A stretch of DNA of 64,000 bases, from positions 627,462 through 691,461 of the forward strand of contig NC_023135.1 in NCBI RefSeq assembly GCF_000511355.1, read 5' to 3'. A model generated the notes under the pieces. That model searched no databases, had not been told where the DNA came from, and saw only the letters and a list, made by a program, of their open reading frames with translations. The translations under genes and the position numbers were made by a program. This DNA comes from Leisingera methylohalidivorans DSM 14336 (GTDB lineage Bacteria > Pseudomonadota > Alphaproteobacteria > Rhodobacterales > Rhodobacteraceae). This document shows, piece by piece, positions 42,605 to 52,145 of this stretch. Each line of letters starts with the position of its first letter. Within the stretch, counting starts at the first letter, position 1.

Positions 42605-44224
42605 ATGGACCTTATCCTGTCTGCCATAGATATCCTGATGCGCTGGGACGTGGCGCTGGCGCTGCTGGCGGGCTCGGTCGGCGGCGTGCTGATCGGCGCG
42701 ATCCCCGGAGTCGGTCCGGCGGTGGCGATTGCCATCCTGCTGCCCGCGACGTTTTCGATGGACCCGATTGTGGGCCTGACGGTGCTGCTGGGGATCTACG
42801 GCTCCTCTATGTACGGCGGCGCCATTCCGGCGATCCTGATCAATACGCCCGGCACCGCGGTCAATGCGCTCACCACCTATGACGGCTACCCGATGACCGC
42901 GCGGGGGGAGCCGCGAAGGGCGTTGAGCCTGGCCTATTCCGCCAGCTTTTTCGGCGGCATCTTTTCGGTCATCTGTTTGATCCTGTTTGCGCCGGTGCTG
43001 GCAAAGATCGCGCCGATGTTCGGCTCGCGCGAGATTTTCATGGCCGCACTTTTGGGCCTGATCCTGGTGGTGGTCGCCCACCGCGGCCAGGCGCTGATTG
43101 CGGGGGCGCTGGCCTGTTTCGGGATATTCCTGCAGACCATCGGGCTGGAGCCGGTGAAATACACCCAGCGCTACACTTTCGGGCAGGATTTTCTGGGCAG
43201 CGGCATCAACCTCATTGTGGTGGTGCTGGGGCTGTTTGCCATTTCCCAGGCTTTTGTGCTGCTGACGGATGAGGACGAGAAGGTCCGCATGACCCGCCTG
43301 CGCGGCGGCATGTTCCAGGGCCTGCGCGAGCTGGCACGCCATCCGCGGGTGGCTGGAGTCTCTGCTACCTTTGGCGTGCTGATGGGCATGGTGCCCGGTG
43401 TGGGGGAATTCACTGCGCAATTCATGTCCTACACCTATGCGCAAAAAACCTCGAAACGGCCGCAGGATTTCGGCCATGGCTCCTCGGAAGGGCTGATCGC
43501 GGCGGAGACCGCGAACAACGCTGTGCCTGCCGCCGCCATGGTGCCGCTCTTGGCGCTGGGCATCCCGGGCGAGGCGCTGACGGCCATGATGCTGTCGGTC
43601 TTTTACGTGCACAACGTGGTGCCGGGGCCGGGGCTGTTCCAGAACGACATGGACTTTGTGGTGGCGCTGTACCTCGCGCTGCTGATCCTGAACGTGCTGG
43701 TGCTGCTGTTCCTGCTGTTCGCCACCCGGTCGCTGATCCAGGTGGTGCGCATCCCCAACCGGTTCCTGGGGGTCTGCATCCTGACGCTCAGCTTTGTCGG
43801 CGTCTACAGTTTGCGCAATTCCGCCACCGATTGTGTGATGGCGGCGGCGTTTGGTATCCTTGGCTATGTGCTGAAACGCCTGTCGCTGCCCGCGGTGCCG
43901 ATCATCCTGGGCATGGTTCTGGGCGGCATCATGGAGGTGAAGCTGCGCGCGGCCATGGCAAGGGTGAAGGAACCCTTTGACTTCATTGACCGCCCGGTGG
44001 CGTTCATCCTGTTTCTACTCATCATCATCGTTCTGGCGGTCCATATCCTGCGGGTGCTGAAGGACCAGAAGGAACTGAAGGAGGCCGAATGGCAGACCAA
44101 ATCCTCATCGACAAGCTTCGGCAGCTTGATGTGGCGCCGCAGAAACTCTTTCTTGAAGGATCATGGCAAGCGGGTTCGGGCCAGACACTCGAAGTTGCTT
44201 CGCCGGTTGACGGATCTGTTCTGA
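42605..44224 (+). CDS. TTT transporter large membrane subunit (TctA family)
   Basis: An inner-membrane permease with 11-12 hydrophobic helices and the TctA hallmark segments GGVLIGAIPGVGPAVAIAILLP and LMGMVPGVGEFTAQFMSYTYA. Homologues are usually about 500 residues; this frame codes for 539, and the last 44 residues (a basic, hydrophilic tail) are read through the start of the aldehyde dehydrogenase gene in another frame. This looks like a lost stop codon or a tail that overlaps by 136 nt. A GTG at 42596 is an alternative start. Confidence 0.85.
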   Translation: MDLILSAIDILMRWDVALALLAGSVGGVLIGAIPGVGPAVAIAILLPATFSMDPIVGLTVLLGIYGSSMYGGAIPAILINTPGTAVNALTTYDGYPMTARGEPRRALSLAYSASFFGGIFSVICLILFAPVLAKIAPMFGSREIFMAALLGLILVVVAHRGQALIAGALACFGIFLQTIGLEPVKYTQRYTFGQDFLGSGINLIVVVLGLFAISQAFVLLTDEDEKVRMTRLRGGMFQGLRELARHPRVAGVSATFGVLMGMVPGVGEFTAQFMSYTYAQKTSKRPQDFGHGSSEGLIAAETANNAVPAAAMVPLLALGIPGEALTAMMLSVFYVHNVVPGPGLFQNDMDFVVALYLALLILNVLVLLFLLFATRSLIQVVRIPNRFLGVCILTLSFVGVYSLRNSATDCVMAAAFGILGYVLKRLSLPAVPIILGMVLGGIMEVKLRAAMARVKEPFDFIDRPVAFILFLLIIIVLAVHILRVLKDQKELKEAEWQTKSSSTSFGSLMWRRRNSFLKDHGKRVRARHSKLLRRLTDLF

Positions 44225-45573
44225 CCACGCTGCAGGGCGCCTCTGCCAGGGACGTCGACAACGCTGTCGCTTCGGCGCGGCGGGCGTTTGAGGACCGCCG
44301 CTGGGCGGGACAGAGCCCCGCCGCACGCAAACAGGTGCTGCACAGGATTGCGGACCGGATCGCAGCGGAGGCAATTGAACTGGCGGTGCTGGGCGTGCGC
44401 GACAACGGCACCGAGTTCAGCATGGCGCTGAAGGCAGAGCCGGGATCGGCAGCGGGCACATTCCGCTACTACGCCGAGGCGTTGGACAAGGTTGCCGGGG
44501 AGGTCGCGCCGACCGCGCCGGATGTGCTGGGGCTGGTGCAGCGGATGCCGGTGGGGGTGGTGGGCGCCATCGTGCCGTGGAACTTCCCGCTGATGATCGG
44601 CGCCTGGAAGCTGGCGCCGGCGCTGGCGATGGGCAATTCGGTGGTGCTGAAACCGGCGGAAACCGCCTCGCTGACGCTGCTCCGGCTTGCGGAGATCTGT
44701 TCCGAGTGCGGCCTGCCGGACGGGGTGCTGAATGTGGTGACCGGCTCCGGCGCCGAGGCGGGTGCCGCGCTGGCGGCGTCCAACGGCGTGGATGTGCTGG
44801 CGTTCACCGGCTCCGGCGCGACGGGGCGCAAGCTGCTGGAGGCCTCGGCGCGGTCCAACCTCAAGCGCTGCTATCTGGAGCTGGGCGGCAAGTCGCCCAA
44901 CATCGTCTTTGCCGACGCGCCGGATCTGGCCAAGGCGGCCAAGGTCTCTGCCGCGGGCATCTTCCGCAATTCCGGGCAGGTCTGTATTGCCGGTTCCCGC
45001 CTGCTGGTCGAGGCGTCGGTTCATGATGAGTTTGCTGAACTGCTGCAGGCCGAGGCCGAGGCGCTGCGAGTGGGCGATCCGCTGGACCTGAAGACGCATG
45101 TCGGCGCGGTGAATTCCGAGGAGCAGCTGCGCCGCAACCTCTCCTTCATGGATATGGCGCGGGCCGAGGGCGGGCAGGTCATCACCGGCGGCCATCGCAT
45201 TCTGGAAGACACCGGCGGCACCTATATGTCGCCCGCAATTGTCACCCATGTGGCGCAGGATCACGCATTGTTCCAGCGCGAGGTCTTCGGGCCGGTGCTG
45301 GCGGTTACCAGGTTCGAGACCGAGGCGGAGGCGCTGAACCTTGCCAATGCCACCGACTTTGGCCTGGCGGCAGGTGTTTGGACCGCGAACCTGTCCCGCG
45401 CGCACAGGATGGTGGCGGGCATCCGCGCCGGCGTGGTGCATGTGAACACTTATGGCGGTTCTGATAACACGGTGCCTCTGGGCGGTGTCGGCCAGTCCGG
45501 CAACGGCCATGACAAGTCGCTGCATGCGCTGGACAAATACACCGACCTGAAAACAGCTTGGATCCAGCTGTGA
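44089..45573 (+). CDS. aldehyde dehydrogenase (PuuC/betaine-aldehyde-like)
   Basis: NAD(P)-dependent aldehyde dehydrogenase, 494 residues: VPWNFPLMIGAWKLAPALAMGNSVVLKPAE, general base E264 (LELGGKSPN) and catalytic C299 (NSGQVCIAG). By family it could oxidise gamma-glutamyl-aminoaldehydes, betaine aldehyde or other small aldehydes. AAGGAGG is 4 nt before the ATG, so the start is firm even though it lies within the TctA reading frame. A 3' motif follows the stop. Confidence 0.88.
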   Translation: MADQILIDKLRQLDVAPQKLFLEGSWQAGSGQTLEVASPVDGSVLTTLQGASARDVDNAVASARRAFEDRRWAGQSPAARKQVLHRIADRIAAEAIELAVLGVRDNGTEFSMALKAEPGSAAGTFRYYAEALDKVAGEVAPTAPDVLGLVQRMPVGVVGAIVPWNFPLMIGAWKLAPALAMGNSVVLKPAETASLTLLRLAEICSECGLPDGVLNVVTGSGAEAGAALAASNGVDVLAFTGSGATGRKLLEASARSNLKRCYLELGGKSPNIVFADAPDLAKAAKVSAAGIFRNSGQVCIAGSRLLVEASVHDEFAELLQAEAEALRVGDPLDLKTHVGAVNSEEQLRRNLSFMDMARAEGGQVITGGHRILEDTGGTYMSPAIVTHVAQDHALFQREVFGPVLAVTRFETEAEALNLANATDFGLAAGVWTANLSRAHRMVAGIRAGVVHVNTYGGSDNTVPLGGVGQSGNGHDKSLHALDKYTDLKTAWIQL

Positions 45574-45583
45574 AGCAGGTCCT

Positions 45584-45636
45584 GCCGGAGCAAAACCAAC
45601 TGCCTCCGGCGGGAGTATTCGGGCAAAGATGAAGAG
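45584..45636 (+). repeat. GGAGTATT-type 3' motif after the aldehyde dehydrogenase gene
   Basis: GCCGGAG (45584-45590) pairs with CTCCGGC (45604-45610), and the sequence continues GGGAGTATTCGGGCAAAGAT then GAAGAG. It begins 10 nt past the stop codon, in the sense orientation. It matches the copies at 13599, 34953 and 61378 (here with GGGCAAAGATG as the tail). Confidence 0.55.
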
Positions 45637-45692
45637 CGCCGGGCGCGACGACAGCCGCCCTTGCGAAGCTGATCAGACGGGAGATTAAGCCT

Positions 45693-46925
45693 GTGGCAGA
45701 CAAGACCATACTGGTTGCCGGAACCTATGACACCAAAGACGAGGAGCTGGGCTATCTGGCGGAGGTGATCCGCGGGCAGGGCGGTTGTGTCCTGACGATG
45801 GACGTCAGCGTGCTGGGGGATCCCAGCCAGCCCGCGGATGTCAGCAAGCATGCGGTGGCAGAGGCGGGTGGCAGCTCGATCCGGGCGGCGATAGACTCGG
45901 GCGATGAAAACACCGCCATGCAGATCATGGGCGCAGGCGCTGCGGCCGTGGCGCAGGAGCTGTACCGGCAGGGGCGCATTGACGGGGTGATCGTATTGGG
46001 CGGCACCATGGGCACCGATCTGGCGCTGGATCTATGTGCGGCATTACCGGTGGGAGTGCCCAAATACATCGTCTCTACCGTGGCGTTTTCGCCGCTGATG
46101 CCGCCGGAGCGGATCCCGGCGGATGTGCAGATGATCCTCTGGGCCGGGGGGCTTTACGGGCTGAACACGATTTGCAAGGCATCGCTCAGCCAGGCTGCTG
46201 GCGCGGTGCTGGGCGCGGCCCGGGCGGTGGAGCCGCCCGAACGCGACCGGCCGCTGATCGGCATGACGTCATTCGGCAAGACTGTGCTGCGTTACATGGT
46301 GGCGCTGAAACCGGCGCTGGAGGCGCGCGGGTTCGAGGTGGCTGTCTTTCATGCCACCGGCATGGGCGGGCGGGCGTTTGAAAGCCTGGCCGCGCAGGGC
46401 GCCTTTGCTGCGGTGATGGATTTTGCCCCGCAGGAAGTGTCGAACCACCTGTTCGGCGGATTATCGGCCGGGGCGGACCGGATGACCAATGCCGGCCGCG
46501 CGGGCATACCGCAGCTGGTGGCGCCGGGCTGTTACGATCTGGTGGATTTCACCGGCTGGCAGGACACGCCCGCTGAATTGAAAGGGCGGGAAACCCATGC
46601 CCACAACCGTCTGCTTACTTCTGCCCTGCTGAATGCTGACGAGCGGCGGCAGGTGGCACAGGCGGTTTGCGGCAAACTGGCCGCTGCCAAGGCGCCGGTG
46701 GCCGTGCTGCTGCCCGCCGGGGGGTGCAACGAATGGGACCGTCCCGGTGCCCCGTTGCATGATGGCGAAGGGCTGGCGGCCTTTTGCGATGAAATGCGTG
46801 CCTTCTGCCCGGAGAATGCGGTGCTGCATGATCTGGACTGCCATATCAATGATGCAGCCTTTGCCGATAAGGCTCTGGAAATTCTGGACAGCTGGATTGC
46901 CAGCGGTGTGGTGAAGACCGGCTGA
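45693..46925 (+). CDS. Tm-1-like ATP-binding domain protein (UPF0261)
   Basis: A 410-residue protein of the UPF0261/Tm-1-like family: N-terminal nucleotide-binding domain (ILVAGTYDTKDEELGYL, then VIVLGGTMGTDLAL) and a C-terminal domain with TSFGKTV and VAPGCYDLVDFT. Known relatives include the plant virus resistance protein Tm-1 domain; bacterial function is unsettled. The start is a GTG with GGGAG 9 nt upstream. It is next to transport and aldehyde dehydrogenase genes on the same strand and may belong to the same catabolic unit. A 243-nt gap follows with nothing recognisable. Confidence 0.8.
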   Translation: MADKTILVAGTYDTKDEELGYLAEVIRGQGGCVLTMDVSVLGDPSQPADVSKHAVAEAGGSSIRAAIDSGDENTAMQIMGAGAAAVAQELYRQGRIDGVIVLGGTMGTDLALDLCAALPVGVPKYIVSTVAFSPLMPPERIPADVQMILWAGGLYGLNTICKASLSQAAGAVLGAARAVEPPERDRPLIGMTSFGKTVLRYMVALKPALEARGFEVAVFHATGMGGRAFESLAAQGAFAAVMDFAPQEVSNHLFGGLSAGADRMTNAGRAGIPQLVAPGCYDLVDFTGWQDTPAELKGRETHAHNRLLTSALLNADERRQVAQAVCGKLAAAKAPVAVLLPAGGCNEWDRPGAPLHDGEGLAAFCDEMRAFCPENAVLHDLDCHINDAAFADKALEILDSWIASGVVKTG

Positions 46926-47168
46926 ACAGCCAATCCCCTTTTCTATTGGTTGTGCCTCTTGATAATGCGTTTCAAGAAGTTCCAATGCTTCTATATTTCT
47001 GTTACGTAATGGCTGGAATGGCCGGCATTTGCAGCGCCCGGGCGTCTCTGGCGCGGGCTTTGCAGGCCTTTGGCTGCCTTTGGGGCTTGGCGCCGGTTCG
47101 GCTGCCGTGCCAAATCGGAGGAGAGCCGGGCGCAGCTGCCGCCGCCCTGGGAACAAGAGGATGACCGG

Positions 47169-49259
47169 ATGAGTGAAGCCATAGCATATGAGCGCGCGGG
47201 TGACGTTGCTGTTCTGAAGGCGCAGAACCCGCCTGTGAACGCACTGGGGGCTGAAGTGCGCAAAGGGTTGCTGGCGGGGATCGAACGCGCGGAACAGGAT
47301 GGCGCCAAAGCGGTGCTGATCTACGGCGAGGGCCGGACCTATTTTGCCGGCGCCGATATCCGCGAATTCGGCAGGCCGCCGAAGGACCCGCAACTGCCCG
47401 CCCTGTGCAGCCGGATCGAGGCGTCGCCGCTGATCGTGGTCTCGGCGATGCATGGCACGGCGTTGGGCGGCGGGTTGGAGGTGGCCTTGTCCTCGCACTA
47501 CCGGATTGCGGTGCCCTCCGCCAAGATGGGGCTGCCCGAGGTCAACCTCGGCATTCTGCCCGGTGCAGGGGGCACCCAGCGGCTGCCGCGTTTGGCCGGA
47601 ACCGAAGCGGCATTGGAGATGATTACCAGCGGCCGTCACTTCGGCGCCGCGGAAGCGCTGGAAAAGGGCATTATCGACAAGATCGAAGAGGGGGATCCGC
47701 GCGGGATCGGCCTGGCTTATGTGCAGGAACTGCTGGAGCAGGGCGCCCCGCGCCGGGCGGTGGGCGAAATGCCGGCGCCGGACGCGGTGGATTTTGATGC
47801 GGCCTATGCGGCCACGCTGAAAAAGGGGCGCGGCCAGCTGTCGCCGGCCACGGCCGTGCGGGCGGTGCAGGCAGCGGTCGAGGCCGAGAGTTTCGAGGCA
47901 GGGCTCCAACGTGAGCGCGCGCTGTTCATGGAGCTGATGGGCTCTGACCAGCGGCAGGGGCTGATCCATGCCTTCTTCTCGGAGCGCGCCGTCAGCAAGC
48001 TGCCGGAGCTGGAGGGTGTTGAACCGCGCGAGGTTGTCTCGATGGGGGTGATCGGCGGCGGCACCATGGGGGCGGGGATCGCCACCGCCGCATTGCTGGC
48101 GGATTTGCCGGTGGTGCTGATTGAAATGACCGATGACGCCGCGGCTGCGGCCCGCGGCCGGATTGAAGGCAACCTGAAAGGGGCCTTGAAGCGCGGTAAG
48201 ATCACTGAGGCGCAATATGACCGGCTGACCGGCGGGGCGCTGACTGTGGCGACCGATTATGCTGCGCTGTCGCAAGCGGATCTGGTGGTTGAAGCGGTGT
48301 TCGAGGACATGGGCGTTAAGCGCGACGTCTTCGGCAAGCTGGATGCCCATTGCAAGCCGGGCGCGGTGCTGGCGACCAATACCTCTTATCTGGATGTCGA
48401 CGAGATTGCTGCCTCCACCTCACGTCCTCAGGATGTGATCGGACTGCATTTCTTCTCCCCCGCGCATGTGATGAAACTGTTGGAAGTTGTTGTCGCCGAA
48501 AAGACTGCTCCGGAGGTGCTGGCCACCGGCTTTGCCCTGGGCAAGCGGCTGAAAAAGGTCGCGGTGCGCTCCGGCATCTGTGACGGGTTCATCGGCAACC
48601 GGATCATGAATGCCTACCGCAAGGCGGCGGAATATGTGGTGCTGGACGGCGCCTCGCCCTACCAGGTGGACCAGGCGGTGACCGGTTTCGGCTTCCCGAT
48701 GGGGCCGTTTGCGATGGGCGATCTGGCGGGGCTGGATATCAACTGGGCCGCCCGCAAGCGCCGCGCGCCCACCCGCGACCCGCGCGAGCGGGTGCCGCGC
48801 TTCTACGAGATGCTGTGCGAGAGCGGCGATTTCGGCCAGAAGACCGGCAAGGGATTCTATATCTACGAGGAAGGCCGGCGCGGCGGCGTGCCGAACCCGC
48901 AGGTGGCCGGGCTGATTGCGGAAGATCAGGAGCAGCAGGGCGTCACCCCGCGTGAGTTCAGTGACGCAGAAGTCCTGCGCCGTTACATGTGCGCCATGGT
49001 CAATGAGGCCGCCAAGGTGGTGGGCGAAGGCATCGCGCGGCGGCCGCTGGATGTGGATATGGTGATGCTGTTCGGCTACGGTTTTCCGCGCTTCTGGGGC
49101 GGACCTTTGAAATGGGCCGATCTGCAGGGTCTGGACGGGATCCTGGCCGATATCCGGGCCTATGCGGCAGAAGATGATTTTTTCTGGCAGCCGGCACCGT
49201 TGCTTGAACAGCTGGTGGCGGAGGGAAAACCCTTCGATGATCTGAATAAAGACGGCTGA
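47169..49259 (+). CDS. fatty-acid oxidation protein, FadJ type (enoyl-CoA hydratase/3-hydroxyacyl-CoA dehydrogenase)
   Basis: A 696-residue two-domain protein of beta-oxidation. N-terminal crotonase domain (about 1-190) with oxyanion loop FAGADI and catalytic glutamates E104 and E124 ([15 protein letters not shown]). The C-terminal part has the Rossmann fold [13 protein letters not shown] (about 294-306), [15 protein letters not shown] and [25 protein letters not shown]. It lacks an isomerase-thiolase arrangement of FadB-FadA here; no thiolase is next to it. The ATG at 47169 has AGAGG 8 nt upstream. It probably hydrates and oxidises acyl-CoAs, including dehydroadipyl-CoA-type intermediates. 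Confidence 0.9.
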   Translation: MSEAIAYERAGDVAVLKAQNPPVNALGAEVRKGLLAGIERAEQDGAKAVLIYGEGRTYFAGADIREFGRPPKDPQLPALCSRIEASPLIVVSAMHGTALGGGLEVALSSHYRIAVPSAKMGLPEVNLGILPGAGGTQRLPRLAGTEAALEMITSGRHFGAAEALEKGIIDKIEEGDPRGIGLAYVQELLEQGAPRRAVGEMPAPDAVDFDAAYAATLKKGRGQLSPATAVRAVQAAVEAESFEAGLQRERALFMELMGSDQRQGLIHAFFSERAVSKLPELEGVEPREVVSMGVIGGGTMGAGIATAALLADLPVVLIEMTDDAAAAARGRIEGNLKGALKRGKITEAQYDRLTGGALTVATDYAALSQADLVVEAVFEDMGVKRDVFGKLDAHCKPGAVLATNTSYLDVDEIAASTSRPQDVIGLHFFSPAHVMKLLEVVVAEKTAPEVLATGFALGKRLKKVAVRSGICDGFIGNRIMNAYRKAAEYVVLDGASPYQVDQAVTGFGFPMGPFAMGDLAGLDINWAARKRRAPTRDPRERVPRFYEMLCESGDFGQKTGKGFYIYEEGRRGGVPNPQVAGLIAEDQEQQGVTPREFSDAEVLRRYMCAMVNEAAKVVGEGIARRPLDVDMVMLFGYGFPRFWGGPLKWADLQGLDGILADIRAYAAEDDFFWQPAPLLEQLVAEGKPFDDLNKDG

Positions 49260-49303
49260 GCCGGGGCGGGCGCCCTTCCGGCCCGGCTGTGCCGGGCTGG
49301 ACG

Positions 49304-49347
49304 CGCAAACGCTGGCCGTATCACGCAAACGCTGGCCGTATCACGCA
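49304..49347 (+). repeat. 20-bp tandem repeat
   Basis: The unit CGCAAACGCTGGCCGTATCA occurs twice without mismatch (49304-49323, 49324-49343) and a third copy begins with CGCA. It lies between the fadJ-type gene and repeat copy C, in a region with no gene. Confidence 0.9.
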
Positions 49348-49350
49348 CAA

Positions 49351-49424
49351 GCGCCGCGCGGAACGCGCGGCGCCTGGCCCAACAAGAGCGGCGCATTCTT
49401 GCATGCGCCTGGCGATTGACGGGA
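49351..49424 (-). repeat. two-hairpin 3' element, copy C
   Basis: Read on the minus strand it starts 12 nt after the rpe stop: CTCCCGTCAATCG box (49424-49412), hairpin 2 (GGCGCAT/ATGCGCC, 49403-49409 and 49390-49396), linker CTCTTGTTGGGCCAG, and hairpin 1 (GCGCCGCGCG 49351-49360 with CGCGCGGCGC 49364-49373, loop GAA). Confidence 0.75.
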
Positions 49425-49436
49425 GTTCCCCGCGGT

Positions 49437-50126
49437 TTAGGCCCAGGTGCCTTCGGTGGCTGCACGGATCTTGCGGATATTCTCGCCGTAGACTTCGGGG
49501 GCGTTGACCGAGCCGCCTTTGAACACGGCTGACCCGGCAACCAGCACGTCGGCGCCGGCCTCGGCCACCAGCGGCGCGGTGGCGGGATCAACGCCGCCGT
49601 CGATCTCGATATGCACCGGGCGGTCGCCGATCATCGAACGCAGGCTGCGGATCTTGGCGGTCATGTCGATGAACTTCTGGCCGCCGAAGCCAGGATTCAC
49701 AGTCATCACGCAGACCAGATCGGTCAGGTCCAGCAGGTGCGCCACCGCTTCCGCAGGGGTGCCGGGGTTCAGCGCCACGCCTGCCTTCATGCCGGCCGCG
49801 CGGATCGCCTGCAGGGTGCGGTGGATGTGCGGGCCGGCCTCGATATGGGCGGTCAGCACGTCGGCGCCGGCATCGGCATAGGCGTCGATATAGGGGTCGA
49901 CCGGGGCGATCATCAGATGCACGTCCATCACCGTCTTCACATGCGGGCGGAACGCCTTCACCGCCTGCGGGCCGAAGGTGAGATTGGGCACGAAATGCCC
50001 GTCCATCACATCCACATGCACCCAGTCGGCGCCCTGGGCTTCGATGGCCCGGATCTCCTGGCCGAAGTTGGCGAAATCGGCGGAGAGGATGGAGGGCGCG
50101 ATCTTGATCTTGCGGTCAAAGGACAT
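49437..50126 (-). CDS. rpe: ribulose-phosphate 3-epimerase
   Basis: A TIM-barrel enzyme that interconverts ribulose-5-phosphate and xylulose-5-phosphate in the pentose phosphate pathway. The 229-residue product has IAPSILSADFANFG, VHVDVMDGHFVPNLTFGP, MDVHLMI, VMTVNPGFGGQKFI and IEIDGGVD, with all metal- and phosphate-site motifs. AAGGAAG precedes the ATG at 50126; a longer frame from 50237 has no support. It is convergent with the fadJ-type gene. Confidence 0.95.
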   Translation of the reverse strand: MSFDRKIKIAPSILSADFANFGQEIRAIEAQGADWVHVDVMDGHFVPNLTFGPQAVKAFRPHVKTVMDVHLMIAPVDPYIDAYADAGADVLTAHIEAGPHIHRTLQAIRAAGMKAGVALNPGTPAEAVAHLLDLTDLVCVMTVNPGFGGQKFIDMTAKIRSLRSMIGDRPVHIEIDGGVDPATAPLVAEAGADVLVAGSAVFKGGSVNAPEVYGENIRKIRAATEGTWA

Positions 50127-50258
50127 CTGGCAGCTTCCTTTTGCAGAGGGAAATGAGGAGTCGAAGGCCGTATAGACCGTCCCGGCCCCTGTGGACAGGG
50201 GCAGAATGCGCAGCAGGCCCGTTACCCTGTGCCGCACGCCCGCAGGCTGCGCGGGGCG

Positions 50259-50276
50259 GCGTTACAAAACTTTCAC
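50259..50276 (+). promoter_or_regulatory. Pho box candidate upstream of phnC
   Basis: GCGTTACAAAACTTTCAC agrees at 14 of 18 positions with the direct-repeat form CTGTCACAAAACTGTCAC of the alphaproteobacterial Pho box. It lies about 65 nt before the phnC start, so PhoB control of this phosphonate operon under phosphate starvation is likely. Confidence 0.55.
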
Positions 50277-50341
50277 GGCAGTGACACATCAAGTTTGACC
50301 GGGCGGGCTAGGCAGGCCCCGAACGAAGAGGGAGCGCCCCG

Positions 50342-51160
50342 GTGTTGCGCATTGACAAACTGACGAAACGGTTCAGCGGAAAGATTGCGGTGGATACCGC
50401 GACGCTGGACATCGACAAACCCTGCATGATCGGCATCATCGGCCGCTCCGGAGCAGGCAAATCCACCCTGCTCCGGATGCTGAACCGGCTGGAGGACGCC
50501 AGCGGCGGCCGTATCTTGTTTGAAGGCCGCGAAATCACCGGGCTGAAGGGCCGGGAAAAACGCGCCTGGCAGTCCGACTGCGCGATGATCTTCCAGCAGT
50601 TCAACCTGGTGCCGCGGATGGATGTGGTTTCCAACGTGCTGCACGGCACGCTGAACCGGCGGTCGGCGATGGCGACGATGTTCAACCTGTATCCGATGGC
50701 GGACATACACAAGGCAATCAGCATCCTTGAGCGCCTCGGCATTGCCGAACATGCCGCCAAACGGGCCGAGGCGCTGTCGGGCGGCCAGCAGCAGCGGGTG
50801 GCGATTGCCCGGGCGCTGATGCAGGACCCGAAGCTCATCCTGGCGGATGAGCCGATTGCCTCGCTTGACCCGATGAACGCCCAGACCGTGATGGAGGCGC
50901 TGCGCCGCATCCATGAGGAAGACGGCCGCACGGTGATTGCCAACCTGCACACCCTGGACACCGCGCGGCGCTATTGCGACCGGGTTGTCGGCATGCGCGA
51001 CGGGCGCATCGTCTTTGACGGGCTGCCCGAACAGCTGACCACCGGCGTTGCCCGCGAGATTTACGGCGCCGGGGAGGACTTCTCCGAGGCGGCCACCTCA
51101 ACCGAGATCGAAACGCTGGCAAAGACGGATGCGCGGCGCGCTGCCATTCCGGCCGAATAA
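50342..51160 (+). CDS. phnC: phosphonate ABC transporter ATP-binding protein
   Basis: ATPase subunit of the phosphonate/phosphite importer, 272 residues: Walker [10 protein letters not shown] (34-42), Q-loop [12 protein letters not shown], signature [15 protein letters not shown], Walker [14 protein letters not shown]. The [10 protein letters not shown] region (after the Q-loop) is typical of PhnC. The start is GTG at 50342 with GGAG 7 nt upstream. It heads a phnC-phnD-phnE1-phnE2 set, and no C-P lyase genes lie in the window. Confidence 0.92.
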   Translation: MLRIDKLTKRFSGKIAVDTATLDIDKPCMIGIIGRSGAGKSTLLRMLNRLEDASGGRILFEGREITGLKGREKRAWQSDCAMIFQQFNLVPRMDVVSNVLHGTLNRRSAMATMFNLYPMADIHKAISILERLGIAEHAAKRAEALSGGQQQRVAIARALMQDPKLILADEPIASLDPMNAQTVMEALRRIHEEDGRTVIANLHTLDTARRYCDRVVGMRDGRIVFDGLPEQLTTGVAREIYGAGEDFSEAATSTEIETLAKTDARRAAIPAE

Positions 51161-51180
51161 CCCCTGACTTTTTTCATCTT

Positions 51181-51200
51181 CCCGGGGAATGCTCCCCGGG
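51181..51200 (+). promoter_or_regulatory. hairpin between phnC and phnD
   Basis: CCCGGGGA (51181-51188) pairs perfectly with TCCCCGGG (51193-51200) over a 4-nt loop, between phnC and the phnD ribosome binding site. It may stabilise the phnD message or adjust relative expression. On the minus strand it reads into GGAGCATTC and GGGAAGATG pieces like the GGAGTATT motif. Confidence 0.45.
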
Positions 51201-51225
51201 GACTGAGCAACCGGAGAGACATGAG

Positions 51226-52128
51226 ATGAAGAAACTGATCGCTGCCGTTCTGGCAACCACGGCGCTGACCGCCCCCGTTGCGGCAGAGGGCATCAAAGAG
51301 TTCCGCATCGGCATCGTAGGCGGCGAGAATGCTCAGGACCGTCTCAGCATGCAGGAATGCCTGCGTGAGCAAACTGAAGCGCTGCTGGGTGTCGAAACCA
51401 AGCTGTTCGCCCCGGCCGATTATAACGGTGTGATACAAGGCCTTTTGGGCGGGACCATCGACATGGCCTGGCTGGGCGCATCGGGTTATGCCAAGACCTA
51501 CCTGTCCGACCCGGATGCGGTTGAGCCGGTTCTGGTCAAGGTGAACACCGATGGCGGCTATGGCTACTACTCGGTCGGCTTTGCCCGCAAGGACAGCGGC
51601 ATCGGCTCGCTGGAAGAAATGAAGGGCAAGACCTTCGGCTTCGGTGATCCGAATTCCACCTCCGGCTACCTGATCCCCTCGATCGAGATTCCGGCCAAGA
51701 TCGGCGCCACCATGAAATCCGGTGACTACTTCGGCGAGGTCAAATTCACCGGCGGCCACGAACAGACCATCGTCGCGGTTGCCAATGGCGACGTCGATGG
51801 CGGCGTGACCTGGGCTGATGGTCTGGGCGAATGGGAAGACGGCTATCAGTCGGGCGCGCTGCGCCGTGCGGTTGACGCTGGTCTTGTCGACATGAACGAC
51901 ATGGTCGAGATCTGGAAATCGGCGCCGATCCCGGAAGGCCCGTTTGTACTGCGCAGCGGACTGCCGGCCGATGTGAAGGTCAAGGTGACCGGCCTGCTGG
52001 CCTCGATGAACTCAATCGACCCGGATTGCATGTACAATGTGCTGGGCGGCGACTCGAACGGGCTGATGCCGATCACCCATGATGCCTATGAGCTGATCAT
52101 CGAAGCCCGCAAATTGAAATCCCAGTAA
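51226..52128 (+). CDS. phnD: phosphonate ABC transporter substrate-binding protein
   Basis: Periplasmic phosphonate-binding protein, 300 residues, with a signal peptide (1-20, ending VAA). The body has FRIGIVGGENAQDRL, TKLFAPADYNGVIQGLLGG, MAWLGASGY and FGDPNSTSGYLIP, which are PhnD hallmarks. It delivers phosphonates to PhnE. GGAGAG precedes the ATG. Confidence 0.93.
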   Translation: MKKLIAAVLATTALTAPVAAEGIKEFRIGIVGGENAQDRLSMQECLREQTEALLGVETKLFAPADYNGVIQGLLGGTIDMAWLGASGYAKTYLSDPDAVEPVLVKVNTDGGYGYYSVGFARKDSGIGSLEEMKGKTFGFGDPNSTSGYLIPSIEIPAKIGATMKSGDYFGEVKFTGGHEQTIVAVANGDVDGGVTWADGLGEWEDGYQSGALRRAVDAGLVDMNDMVEIWKSAPIPEGPFVLRSGLPADVKVKVTGLLASMNSIDPDCMYNVLGGDSNGLMPITHDAYELIIEARKLKSQ

Positions 52129-52145
52129 TTTCTGTACTGTGCCTG

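Noticed and set aside
46461..48350. 629-codon minus-strand frame opposite the Tm-1-like and fadJ-type genes
   Set aside because: It crosses two real genes and their gap; sequence is low in hydrophobic motifs and looks like an antisense shadow.
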